Source: an uncultured Acidimicrobiaceae bacterium
GTDB taxonomy: Bacteria; Actinomycetota; Acidimicrobiia; Acidimicrobiales; Ilumatobacteraceae
Length of the DNA stretch: 9,838 nt
Assembly: GCA_903904615.1 (NCBI GenBank)
Contig: CAIVDG010000003.1
Location: forward strand, 1 to 9,838
Reading direction: 5' to 3'
Shown here: one piece after another, positions 1 through 6,406 of the stretch
How positions within the stretch are numbered: the stretch's first letter is position 1
How the letters are laid out: every line of letters starts with the position of its first letter
Made by a program: the position numbers and the translations under genes
Notes under the pieces: model-generated
Databases searched by the model: none
What the model was told of the DNA's origin: nothing
What the model saw: the letters and a program-made list of their open reading frames with translations, nothing else

Positions 1-578
1 GGAGTAAGCGACAGAGCGAGAAACACCACATCGGCTCCCACGAGAGCGTTGACTAAGTCTTCTGTCCCTACAACCGTGTCTGCACCTTCTACATGTTCGA
101 CACTTCGTCGCACCACAGTGATGTTGCAATGAAATGGAATCAACAACCGAATAAGAGATTCAGTAATTCCGCCGCCGCCAACAATGGTGACCGCAGCATG
201 CAACAAGTTGCGACCTACTGGCCCTGTCCATTCCTCTTGTCGTGCGTAGTTACCCACGTGTCGCATTCCCGCAAGAGCAAGCGCTAACGCATGTTCCGCA
301 ACCGGTTCGGCGTACACACCTTTGCCGCATGTCCACACTCTGTCGCTGTCGATAACAGGAAGGAAGTTTTCGATACCCGCGAAAGGAACTTGAACCCACT
401 CAAGATGACCATTCTGCTCAATGAGGTTGCGAAGACCGTCTGCATCCTTTGCTGCGGTCCACACTGCAGCGCTTGCCTGCGATGAATCAACAACTGTTCC
501 ACCCCCAGCAACAACTGCATCGGTTACCCACTGCGGCGACGATGCTGGGGCAATAGAAATAAGAGAGCGATCTGACAT
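1..578 (-). CDS. D-isomer-specific 2-hydroxyacid dehydrogenase family protein (partial, C-terminus off the left edge)
   Basis: The reading frame opens with ATG at 578 and is still open at position 1, giving 192 residues. The fold order fits the NAD(P)-dependent 2-hydroxyacid dehydrogenase family. An N-terminal catalytic half contains WVQVPFAGIENF (61-72) and YAEPVAEHALALALAGMR (89-106), the latter being the usual helix before the cofactor domain. A Rossmann turn follows at TIVGGGGITESL (131-142), then ITVVRRS (153-159) after the second strand and GADVVFLALSLT (181-192). The third glycine of GxGxxG is replaced by Thr139. The Arg/Glu/His catalytic residues normally lie further on and are outside the window. 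Family members reduce 2-keto acids or oxidise 2-hydroxy acids in the cytosol; the substrate cannot be read here. The start lies 3 nt after the potC stop with no clear Shine-Dalgarno, so translation is probably coupled. The family call is firm; a role in polyamine metabolism is only suggested by the operon. Confidence 0.85.
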   Translation of the reverse strand, partial: MSDRSLISIAPASSPQWVTDAVVAGGGTVVDSSQASAAVWTAAKDADGLRNLIEQNGHLEWVQVPFAGIENFLPVIDSDRVWTCGKGVYAEPVAEHALALALAGMRHVGNYARQEEWTGPVGRNLLHAAVTIVGGGGITESLIRLLIPFHCNITVVRRSVEHVEGADTVVGTEDLVNALVGADVVFLALSLT

Positions 579-581
579 GGT

Positions 582-1409
582 TTAGTGGCGCGAAGATCCG
601 CTGGCAGCACGTTGCCGGCGAGATTCAAAGATAAGCCCCGCCACCATGATGGCGATGCTTCCGAAGAGAAGCATGCTGGCCAAAACGTTGAGTTGTGGCG
701 GGATTGCAACTCGAGAGGCTCCGAAGACTTGTAGCGGGAACGTGACGAGTGAACCCGCATTGAAGAACGTGATGATGAAGTCGTCGATTGACAAAGCAAA
801 CGACAGCAACGATGCCGCGATGATGCCGGGAAGAATGAGCGGGAATGTAACTTTCCAAAATGCACGCCGTGGTGATGCACCAAGGTCCATTGCTGCTTGC
901 TCCAGCGCCCAATCGAATCCGCGTATACGCGCCCGAAGGGTGACAGCAACAAAAGACACCTGGAACATGATGTGAGCGATGACCACAGTCATGAATCCAC
1001 GTTCGACACCGCGAGCAAGGAACAATGTGGCCAACGACGAACCAAGAACAATCTCGGGAGATGTCATGGGCAATACAAGGAACAGGTTCACTGCCCCACT
1101 GCCTTTGAAGCGATACCGGCTGAGCGCAATTGCGATGAGTGTTCCGAGCAGCGTTGCGCAGACGGTGGAGACAGCAGCAACTTGCAAACTAACGATAAGT
1201 GCGTCGGTGAACTCGGGCTTGGAGAAAGGGTTGGCCCAGTTATCGAGAGTGAACCCTTGCCACACAATGTTGTACTTACCCTTCGGCTTATTGAAGGAGA
1301 ACAGCACAATGACAACGATTGGTGCAAACAGATACAACAACCCCAATACAGCTGATGCATTAATGAACTTGCGACCAAGTTTTTGGCGAGAACTTTGTGC
1401 AGACGTCAT
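582..1409 (-). CDS. potC: Polyamine-type ABC transporter permease, PotC-like
   Basis: This is a 275-residue inner-membrane subunit of a spermidine/putrescine-family importer, near the usual length of about 265. After a short basic N-terminus there are about six hydrophobic segments (roughly 17-39, 68-97, 107-131, 139-159, 190-212 and 241-261). The EAA loop that docks on the ATPase is clear at QAAMDLGASPRRAFWKVTFP (171-190), including the invariant glycine at 177. The sequence SIDDFIITFFNAG (207-219) just after it is typical of PotC proteins. The ATG overlaps the potB stop in an ATGA tetranucleotide, which implies translational coupling and equal production of the two permeases. No independent strong ribosome-binding site is visible. 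The substrate class is inferred from the neighbouring PotD-like binding protein and aldehyde dehydrogenase. Confidence 0.9.
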   Translation of the reverse strand: MTSAQSSRQKLGRKFINASAVLGLLYLFAPIVVIVLFSFNKPKGKYNIVWQGFTLDNWANPFSKPEFTDALIVSLQVAAVSTVCATLLGTLIAIALSRYRFKGSGAVNLFLVLPMTSPEIVLGSSLATLFLARGVERGFMTVVIAHIMFQVSFVAVTLRARIRGFDWALEQAAMDLGASPRRAFWKVTFPLILPGIIAASLLSFALSIDDFIITFFNAGSLVTFPLQVFGASRVAIPPQLNVLASMLLFGSIAIMVAGLIFESRRQRAASGSSRH

Positions 1410-2467
1410 ACCAGATCATCCGTTCCCATGAACTTTGCATACACCAACACCGAACACGTGATGACTGCCATCAATACAAAGGACATTGCCGACGCAAGCG
1501 GATAGTTCAACTCGCGCAAGAACTGGTTCTGAATGGAGTTACCCACCATGGTGGTGCTGGGACTACCCAAGAACTGGGCATTTACGAAGTCGCCTGCGGC
1601 TGGAATAAACACCAACAGACTGCCGGCGAAGACACCGGGCAGCGATAACGGCAAGACAACGCGACGGAATGCTCCGCTGGCGGTGGTGTACAAGTCCATT
1701 GCGGCGTCGACGAGACGAACATCAATTTTTTCGAGACTGACATACAGCGGAAGAATCATGAACGGCAAGAAGTTGTATGTGAGGCCGCCAATTACCGCAG
1801 CGGGCGTATTCATGAGACGTCCGTTATCCATGATGTTTAGCCACTCAAGAGGTGCGTCTAAACGAAGTGTGTTCAACAGCGAGACCACTGGGCCACTATC
1901 GGCCAACAAGTTTTGCCATGCCAATGTTCGAATGAGATACGAGGTGAAGAACGGCACCGCAACAAGTCCGAGCAAGATTGTGCGGTACTTGCCGCCGCGA
2001 AACGCAATGACATACGCCAGTGGATATCCGATGAGCAACGTCAGCACAGTTGCAACCGCCGCGTAGACGAAACTGCGCGTGAACTGCGGAGCAAAGTCGG
2101 TTAGTGCCGTGCTGTAGTTACTCCACTCCCATGTGAAGTCAGGGAAAAAGTCGAATCGACTTTGTTTGCTGGACAAAGACATCTGAAACATGGACCACAG
2201 TGGCGCCAGAAAAAACAAACTGAGCCACAAGATGCCGGGCTTCAACAAGCCATAGGGCGCCAAAGCCCGTCGAGTTTCAAGACCACCCATAAACGCGGTC
2301 CATACCAAGACCACCACGCTGACCAACATGACCGATAACGCAACAAGACGCGTGGTTCCAGAAACCCATCCTGCACCAATAGACACAACACCTATGGCAA
2401 GTACCAGCATGACACCTAACCCCACCCATTCTGGGCGGGAGGCGAATCTCTGTTGCTGCTCGGTCAC
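1406..2467 (-). CDS. potB: Polyamine-type ABC transporter permease, PotB-like, with extra N-terminal membrane segments
   Basis: I place the start at the GTG at 2467, giving 353 residues. The frame stays open further upstream, but that stretch lies inside potD and reads as arginine/cysteine-rich shadow sequence. The permease core runs from about residue 75: membrane segments near 79-97, 131-155, 163-181, 224-242, 277-295 and 324-345, and the EAA loop DAAMDLYTTASGAFRRVVLP (254-273). That loop has Tyr260 where glycine is usual. Ahead of the core are two further hydrophobic helices (about 15-35 and 41-60), making the protein about 65 residues longer than typical PotB. It lies 23 nt after potD and overlaps potC by 4 nt. 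Its translation start sits 9 nt beyond the base of a strong hairpin. Family assignment is secure; the exact start is moderately sure. Confidence 0.86.
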   Translation of the reverse strand: MTEQQQRFASRPEWVGLGVMLVLAIGVVSIGAGWVSGTTRLVALSVMLVSVVVLVWTAFMGGLETRRALAPYGLLKPGILWLSLFFLAPLWSMFQMSLSSKQSRFDFFPDFTWEWSNYSTALTDFAPQFTRSFVYAAVATVLTLLIGYPLAYVIAFRGGKYRTILLGLVAVPFFTSYLIRTLAWQNLLADSGPVVSLLNTLRLDAPLEWLNIMDNGRLMNTPAAVIGGLTYNFLPFMILPLYVSLEKIDVRLVDAAMDLYTTASGAFRRVVLPLSLPGVFAGSLLVFIPAAGDFVNAQFLGSPSTTMVGNSIQNQFLRELNYPLASAMSFVLMAVITCSVLVYAKFMGTDDLV

Positions 2468-2476
2468 GTGAGCGTT

Positions 2477-2505
2477 ATCACCCAGGCGCCCTAGGCGCCT
2501 GTGAT
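2477..2505 (-). promoter_or_regulatory. RNA hairpin with the potD stop codon in its loop, upstream of potB
   Basis: On the transcribed strand CAGGCGCC-TAG-GGCGCCTG forms a perfect 8-bp, GC-rich stem. The TAG in the 3-nt loop is the stop codon of potD. After a 2-nt GG bulge on the 3' side, four more pairs (ATCA with TGAT) extend the stem. No run of U follows, so it is not a standard intrinsic terminator. The GGGTGA just upstream of the potB GTG, its only visible Shine-Dalgarno-like sequence, lies in the 3' arm and would be hidden when folded. A ribosome finishing potD would open the structure. I infer a role in coupling potB to potD translation or in protecting the potD mRNA 3' end. Confidence 0.6.
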
Positions 2506-3651
2506 TGCTGCGAAGCGCTCGTCGAACTTGGCTTCTTCTTCTTCGGACAATGCGCCCCAGCTCTGCAAACGCGAAATGGTTGCAGCATCGGGGAACAACA
2601 ACGCATCTTCTGCAAGTGCAGCTGCGTCTCCACCCATGTTGGACAGTTCGTCTTGCACACCCTTCACAGGCGAGATGTATTGAACCGATGCAGTGATACG
2701 AGCAGCGTTCACGGGGTCGTAGACATAGTCCATCCACTTTTCAACGGCGGAACCATTCTCTGATCCGGCAACCCACAACATGGTGTCGTACCAGCTTGTG
2801 CCGCCCTCTTCAGGAACATAGAACTTGACGTCGGGATTGTCTTTCGACAACTGAAGAACGTCACCCGACCATGCGACGCAGGCAGCGAAGTTTCCTGATG
2901 ACAAGTCATCGGTGTAATCGTTACCGGTGAAGGCACGAATTTGTCCGTCCTTCTTCGCTTTTTCAATCTTGTCGAAAGCACTGGCGGCATCGTCGAATGT
3001 CTTGATGCTGTCCAACGACTTTCCTTCGCTCATCAATACAAGACCCAAGGTGTCGCGCATTTCAGTGAGCATTCCGATCTTGCCCTTGAAGGCAGGATCA
3101 AACAGGTCTGCCACGCTCTTCAACTCACGGCCAGTGGTCTTTGCGTTGTATGCAATACCCGCGATTCCTGTTTGCCATGGCATCTGGTATTCGTTCTTTG
3201 CGTCCCATGATGGATTAGCGAGGTCGTCACGCAAGTTTTTGCTGTTGGGAATATTCGCCATGTTGATTTTTTGGGCCCAGCCCAACTGAATCCAGCGAGC
3301 GGCCATCCAGAAAGTTGGAGCAACGATGTCCGGATCAATTGTCTTGCCAGCAGCGAGCGATGGCTGCACCTTGGCGAAGTACTCGTTGTTGTCGTTATAG
3401 GCCTCGGTGTACTTGAGGTCGATGCCCGTTGCGCTCTTGAACAGCGCAACGGTCTCTTCGTCGATATACAACGGCCAGTTTTCGAACATGAGAGACATCG
3501 CTTCACTGTCTCCACTTCCGCCACCGCCACAGGCAGCAAGCAGCGCCGGCATAGACAAGGCACCTGCCCCGACCAGGCCTGAACGAACAAGAAAATCACG
3601 ACGCGACAACGGTGTTCCGCGACCAGTGCTGTTCTTCTTTTGTGTTGCCAT
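2491..3651 (-). CDS. potD: Polyamine-type ABC transporter substrate-binding lipoprotein, PotD-like, Tat-exported
   Basis: This is a 386-residue binding protein that captures the polyamine outside the membrane and delivers it to PotBC. The N-terminus carries a twin-arginine motif SRRDFLV (16-22), a hydrophobic stretch and the lipobox LLAAC with Cys41, so it should be Tat-exported and lipid-anchored. The mature part follows the PotD/PotF fold, with FENWPLYI (56-63) matching the first ligand-pocket strand. Aromatic and acidic positions corresponding to the E. coli PotD polyamine site appear present: Trp59, Asp200 (Glu in PotD), Trp261, and Trp287-x-Asp289 in GGTSWYDTM (283-291). That pattern favours a cationic polyamine over sugar or iron; which polyamine is not decidable. 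The ATG at 3651 has a strong AGGAGGA 6 nt upstream. Hairpins lie just before the gene and across its stop codon. Confidence 0.9.
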   Translation of the reverse strand: MATQKKNSTGRGTPLSRRDFLVRSGLVGAGALSMPALLAACGGGGSGDSEAMSLMFENWPLYIDEETVALFKSATGIDLKYTEAYNDNNEYFAKVQPSLAAGKTIDPDIVAPTFWMAARWIQLGWAQKINMANIPNSKNLRDDLANPSWDAKNEYQMPWQTGIAGIAYNAKTTGRELKSVADLFDPAFKGKIGMLTEMRDTLGLVLMSEGKSLDSIKTFDDAASAFDKIEKAKKDGQIRAFTGNDYTDDLSSGNFAACVAWSGDVLQLSKDNPDVKFYVPEEGGTSWYDTMLWVAGSENGSAVEKWMDYVYDPVNAARITASVQYISPVKGVQDELSNMGGDAAALAEDALLFPDAATISRLQSWGALSEEEEAKFDERFAAITGA

Positions 3652-3657
3652 GTTGTG

Positions 3658-3664
3658 TCCTCCT
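3658..3664 (-). promoter_or_regulatory. Strong Shine-Dalgarno of potD
   Basis: AGGAGGA on the minus strand lies 6 nt upstream of the ATG at 3651 and fixes the potD start. It and the potA site are the only strong matches to anti-16S sequence in this operon; potB, potC and the hydroxyacid dehydrogenase gene have none. This suggests that binding protein and ATPase are translated independently while the downstream genes rely on coupling. Confidence 0.8.
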
Positions 3665-3692
3665 AATGAGATTCTTTTGTAAACCTAGTTCG

Positions 3693-3711
3693 CCCCATTC
3701 GCCGAACGGGG
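3693..3711 (-). promoter_or_regulatory. Intergenic RNA hairpin directly after the potA stop
   Basis: The transcribed strand reads CCCCGTTC-GGC-GAATGGGG, an 8-bp stem with a 3-nt loop starting immediately after the potA TAA. One pair is G-U in this RNA; read from the opposite strand it would be an A-C mismatch, so the structure is better formed in the operon transcript. No U-tract follows, and potD continues 41 nt downstream. I read it as an mRNA processing, stabilising or attenuating element between potA and potD, not a full terminator. Confidence 0.5.
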
Positions 3712-4854
3712 TTAGAGCGCCGCCTCAATGCTGTCGACATTGGTGGTGGTGGAGCCCGCATTGTCGGGCCATCCGTCCAACAGATACGGCGCCGACTGGT
3801 GCCACGACAAAGTGACGGAATCGCCAGGTGCTGGCGTGACTCGCTGTGGGTCCACGGGCAAGACCGCAGATACCTCGGTGCCATTCACCATTCGGCCGAC
3901 AAGACGAAGAGTTGCACCTTGGAAGACGGTGTCGGTGACGTCGATAGAGAGACCTGCCGCTGCGCCAAGGGATAACTGTTCTGGGCGAATCATGACAGTG
4001 ACCTGGGTTCCGACAGAGAGAGAAACATTGTCGGCGCTGTTACCTGCCGACACAACAACTTGTGCCCCACCGGCAAGGTCGACTCGCGTGCTTCCACCGT
4101 CAGACGAAGCAATTGTTCCGGGCAACAAGTTGGCCGACCCAATAAACCCAGCGACAAACAACGACTCGGGACGAGAGTAAATGTCGAACGGTGCACCCAC
4201 TTGTTCAACACGCCCCTCACTCATTACCGCAATTCGGTCGCTCATCGTGAGGGCCTCGCCTTGGTCGTGAGTGACGAAGACAAATGTGATTCCCACCTCA
4301 CGCTGGATGCGCTTCAATTCAATCTGCATTGCTTCGCGGAGTTTGAGGTCGAGTGCGGCGAGCGGTTCGTCGAGTAAAAGTGCCGATGGATAATTCACCA
4401 ATGCGCGCGCGAGCGCCACACGCTGTTGCTGACCGCCCGACAACTGAGCGGGTCGTCGAGAGGCAAAGTCTCCGAGACGTACGACATCGAGCATCTCTTG
4501 AACGCGACGAGTGACTTCCGTGTCGTTAAGTTTCTTGCTACGCGGTCCGAAAGCAATGTTGTCGAAGACCGACATATGCGGGAACAGGGCGTACTGCTGG
4601 AACACCGTGTTGACATTGCGTTTGTGTGGAGGAACATCGGAGACGTCTTCTCCTTCAAGAAGGATGCGACCCGATGTGGGTTCTTCGAACCCAGCAATCA
4701 TTTTAAGTGTTGTGGTCTTTCCACACCCGGAAGGACCCAACATGGCGAAAAACTCGCCGCGGCCGATGGAGAAGTCGGCTTCGTGGACGGCAACGAATGA
4801 CCCGTACTGCTTACGAACTTTGTCTAGCTGTACAACGGAATCACCGGTGTCCAT
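3712..4854 (-). CDS. potA: Polyamine-type ABC transporter ATP-binding protein, PotA-like
   Basis: This 380-residue cytoplasmic ATPase powers the importer. The canonical ABC motifs appear in order: Walker A GPSGCGKTT (40-48, Lys46), Q-loop FQQYALF (85-91), signature LSGGQQQR (138-145), Walker B ALLLDEP (158-164, catalytic Glu163), D-loop AALD, and H-loop FVTHDQGEAL (193-202, His196). From about residue 240 a C-terminal TOBE-type region follows, containing VMIRPEQLSLG, as in the PotA/MalK/FbpC class. The length matches PotA (378 in E. coli). The ATG at 4854 is preceded by AAGGAGGT with only 3 nt between, a close but strong site. It follows the aldehyde dehydrogenase by 62 nt and precedes potD by 60 nt. 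The ATPase class is certain; polyamine specificity rests on neighbours. Confidence 0.92.
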   Translation of the reverse strand: MDTGDSVVQLDKVRKQYGSFVAVHEADFSIGRGEFFAMLGPSGCGKTTTLKMIAGFEEPTSGRILLEGEDVSDVPPHKRNVNTVFQQYALFPHMSVFDNIAFGPRSKKLNDTEVTRRVQEMLDVVRLGDFASRRPAQLSGGQQQRVALARALVNYPSALLLDEPLAALDLKLREAMQIELKRIQREVGITFVFVTHDQGEALTMSDRIAVMSEGRVEQVGAPFDIYSRPESLFVAGFIGSANLLPGTIASSDGGSTRVDLAGGAQVVVSAGNSADNVSLSVGTQVTVMIRPEQLSLGAAAGLSIDVTDTVFQGATLRLVGRMVNGTEVSAVLPVDPQRVTPAPGDSVTLSWHQSAPYLLDGWPDNAGSTTTNVDSIEAAL

Positions 4855-4857
4855 ACC

Positions 4858-4865
4858 ACCTCCTT
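4858..4865 (-). promoter_or_regulatory. Consensus Shine-Dalgarno of potA with short spacing
   Basis: AAGGAGGT on the minus strand is a full 8-nt anti-16S match, separated from the potA ATG at 4854 by only three bases (GGT). No alternative in-frame start lies in the first dozen codons, so the start is well fixed. The spacing is shorter than the usual 5-9 nt. Confidence 0.8.
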
Positions 4866-4916
4866 CGGTTTCGCATTTGAGCGTAACACTCCGACCCCGA
4901 GAATCGTGCCTCCGGT

Positions 4917-6344
4917 TCAGCTGTCGATGTTGGCCATGACGTGCTTAATGCGCGTGTAGTCATCAAGGGCATACGCAGACAGATCTTTGCCGTATCCCGA
5001 CTTCTTGTAACCCCCATGTGGCATTTCGGCAACCAAAGGAATATGAGTGTTAATCCAGACGCAACCAAAGTCGAGATGCTTTGCCATGCGCATTGCTTTG
5101 CCGAAGTCACGAGTCCACACCGACGACGCCAAGCCGTAGTCAACTCCATTCGCCCAGCGAAGTGCCTCGTCTTCATCGCCGAATCGCTGCACAGTAATGA
5201 CAGGTCCGAAGATTTCATTCTGAATCATTTCGTCTTCCTGGCGAAGATCTGCAACAACGGTTGGTTCATAGAAGTAACCGTTGCCGGATTGTTGAGAGCC
5301 ACCAGTAACAACACGCGCATGTGACGGTGTTCGCTGAACGAAACCAGCAACGCGAGCGAGTTGATTCGCATTGTTCAAAGGCCCATACGACGCATCAACG
5401 TTGGATGGCCCGGCAGTCACTGTTGCGCTTGCGTGCTCTGCAAGTGCTGCGACGAATTCGGAATACACCTTCGGCCCACACACCACTCTCGTTGCTGCAG
5501 TGCAGTCCTGGCCCGCATTAAAGAATCCGGCTGCGGAGATGCCAGCTGCGGCGGCTTCAATGTCCGCATCGTCAAACACGATGACGGGTGCCTTGCCGCC
5601 AAGCTCTAAATGCACACGCTTCAAATTCTTTGCTGCTGCTTCAGCAACTTCCATTCCGGCTCGTACAGAACCCGTGATGGAAATCATTGAGGGGGTGTCG
5701 TGAGACACCATGGAACGACCAGTTTCACGATCGCCGCAAATGACATTCAAGACGCCCGGTGGCAAAAACTCTGCTGCAATTTCTGCAAGCAGCAATGTTG
5801 ATGCAGGTGTCGTGTCGGACGGCTTCAGAACGACAGTGTTGCCAGCAGCTATAGCGGGAGCAAACTTCCACACTGCCATCATCATCGGGTAGTTCCAGGG
5901 CGCAACTTGCGCGCACACGCCAACTGGCTCACGCCGAATCATTGATGTCATGTTCGCCATGTACTCGGCCGTTGCTTTTCCTTCCAGCATTCGAGCAGCG
6001 CCAGCGAAGAATCGAATTTGATCCACCATTGGTGGGATCTCTTCACTCATGGTGAGCGCAACTGGCTTTCCCGTGTTCTGAACTTCACAGGCGACAATCT
6101 CTTCAGCACGCGCCTCAATGGCATCGGCAATGCGATGCAGTGCCAATGATCGCTGCGATGGTGTTGTTTGACCCCATGATTCAAAAGCCTTTGCAGCGAC
6201 ACTCATTGCCGCGTCAACGTCGGCTGACCCCGAGAGAGCCGCGTCTGCGTACTTTTGTCCCGTGGACGGATCGATGATGTCGGTGGTGCGTCCATCCGAT
6301 GCCTCGACGTAGTTTCCGTTGACGAAGTTCTTGAAAGTTGCCAT
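4917..6344 (-). CDS. patD: Gamma-aminobutyraldehyde dehydrogenase (aldehyde dehydrogenase superfamily, PatD-like)
   Basis: The 475-residue product is a full-length NAD-dependent aldehyde dehydrogenase. It has the cofactor-binding VAPWNYP (147-153) and VLKPSDTTP (172-180), the general base Glu247 in LELGGK, and the catalytic Cys281 in FFNAGQDCTAA (274-284). The C-terminal HGGYKKSGYGKDLSAYALDD closely resembles E. coli PatD (YdcW), which oxidises 4-aminobutanal to GABA in putrescine breakdown; that similarity is recalled, not computed. The next four genes encode a polyamine importer, which supports this substrate over betaine aldehyde. It is the first gene of the minus-strand run, 62 bp from the divergent alanine dehydrogenase. 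No good Shine-Dalgarno precedes the ATG at 6344; the nearest GGA is about 12 nt away. Superfamily certain, substrate likely. Confidence 0.87.
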   Translation of the reverse strand: MATFKNFVNGNYVEASDGRTTDIIDPSTGQKYADAALSGSADVDAAMSVAAKAFESWGQTTPSQRSLALHRIADAIEARAEEIVACEVQNTGKPVALTMSEEIPPMVDQIRFFAGAARMLEGKATAEYMANMTSMIRREPVGVCAQVAPWNYPMMMAVWKFAPAIAAGNTVVLKPSDTTPASTLLLAEIAAEFLPPGVLNVICGDRETGRSMVSHDTPSMISITGSVRAGMEVAEAAAKNLKRVHLELGGKAPVIVFDDADIEAAAAGISAAGFFNAGQDCTAATRVVCGPKVYSEFVAALAEHASATVTAGPSNVDASYGPLNNANQLARVAGFVQRTPSHARVVTGGSQQSGNGYFYEPTVVADLRQEDEMIQNEIFGPVITVQRFGDEDEALRWANGVDYGLASSVWTRDFGKAMRMAKHLDFGCVWINTHIPLVAEMPHGGYKKSGYGKDLSAYALDDYTRIKHVMANIDS

Positions 6345-6406
6345 ATGTATAAGGATTCCACATTTAGGCGGGGTGCGAAACTGTCACTGCACTTTTCCAG
6401 CAGAAT
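6345..6406. promoter_or_regulatory. Divergent intergenic region between the aldehyde dehydrogenase operon and ald
   Basis: Only 62 bp separate the divergent starts, so both promoters must lie here or reach into coding sequence. No clean pair of -35 and -10 boxes stands out. On the minus strand GTGACA is followed 15 nt later by TAAATG, and TATACAT sits right against the aldehyde dehydrogenase ATG; both are weak. Neither gene has a good Shine-Dalgarno, which would fit short-leader or leaderless transcripts. I see no convincing operator palindrome. Confidence 0.4.

Noticed and set aside
979..1431. Long plus-strand open frames opposite potC, potB, potA and the aldehyde dehydrogenase.
   Set aside because: They lie antisense to genes with clear motifs, give low-complexity or unrecognisable proteins, and lack ribosome sites.
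2468..2737. An N-terminal extension of PotB running back to an ATG at 2737.
   Set aside because: It lies wholly within potD in another frame and reads as Arg/Cys/His-rich shadow sequence. The GTG at 2467, past the potD stop, gives a normal protein.
3693..3711. The post-potA hairpin as a Rho-independent terminator.
   Set aside because: No U-rich tract follows on the transcribed strand and potD continues with a strong Shine-Dalgarno in the same operon.
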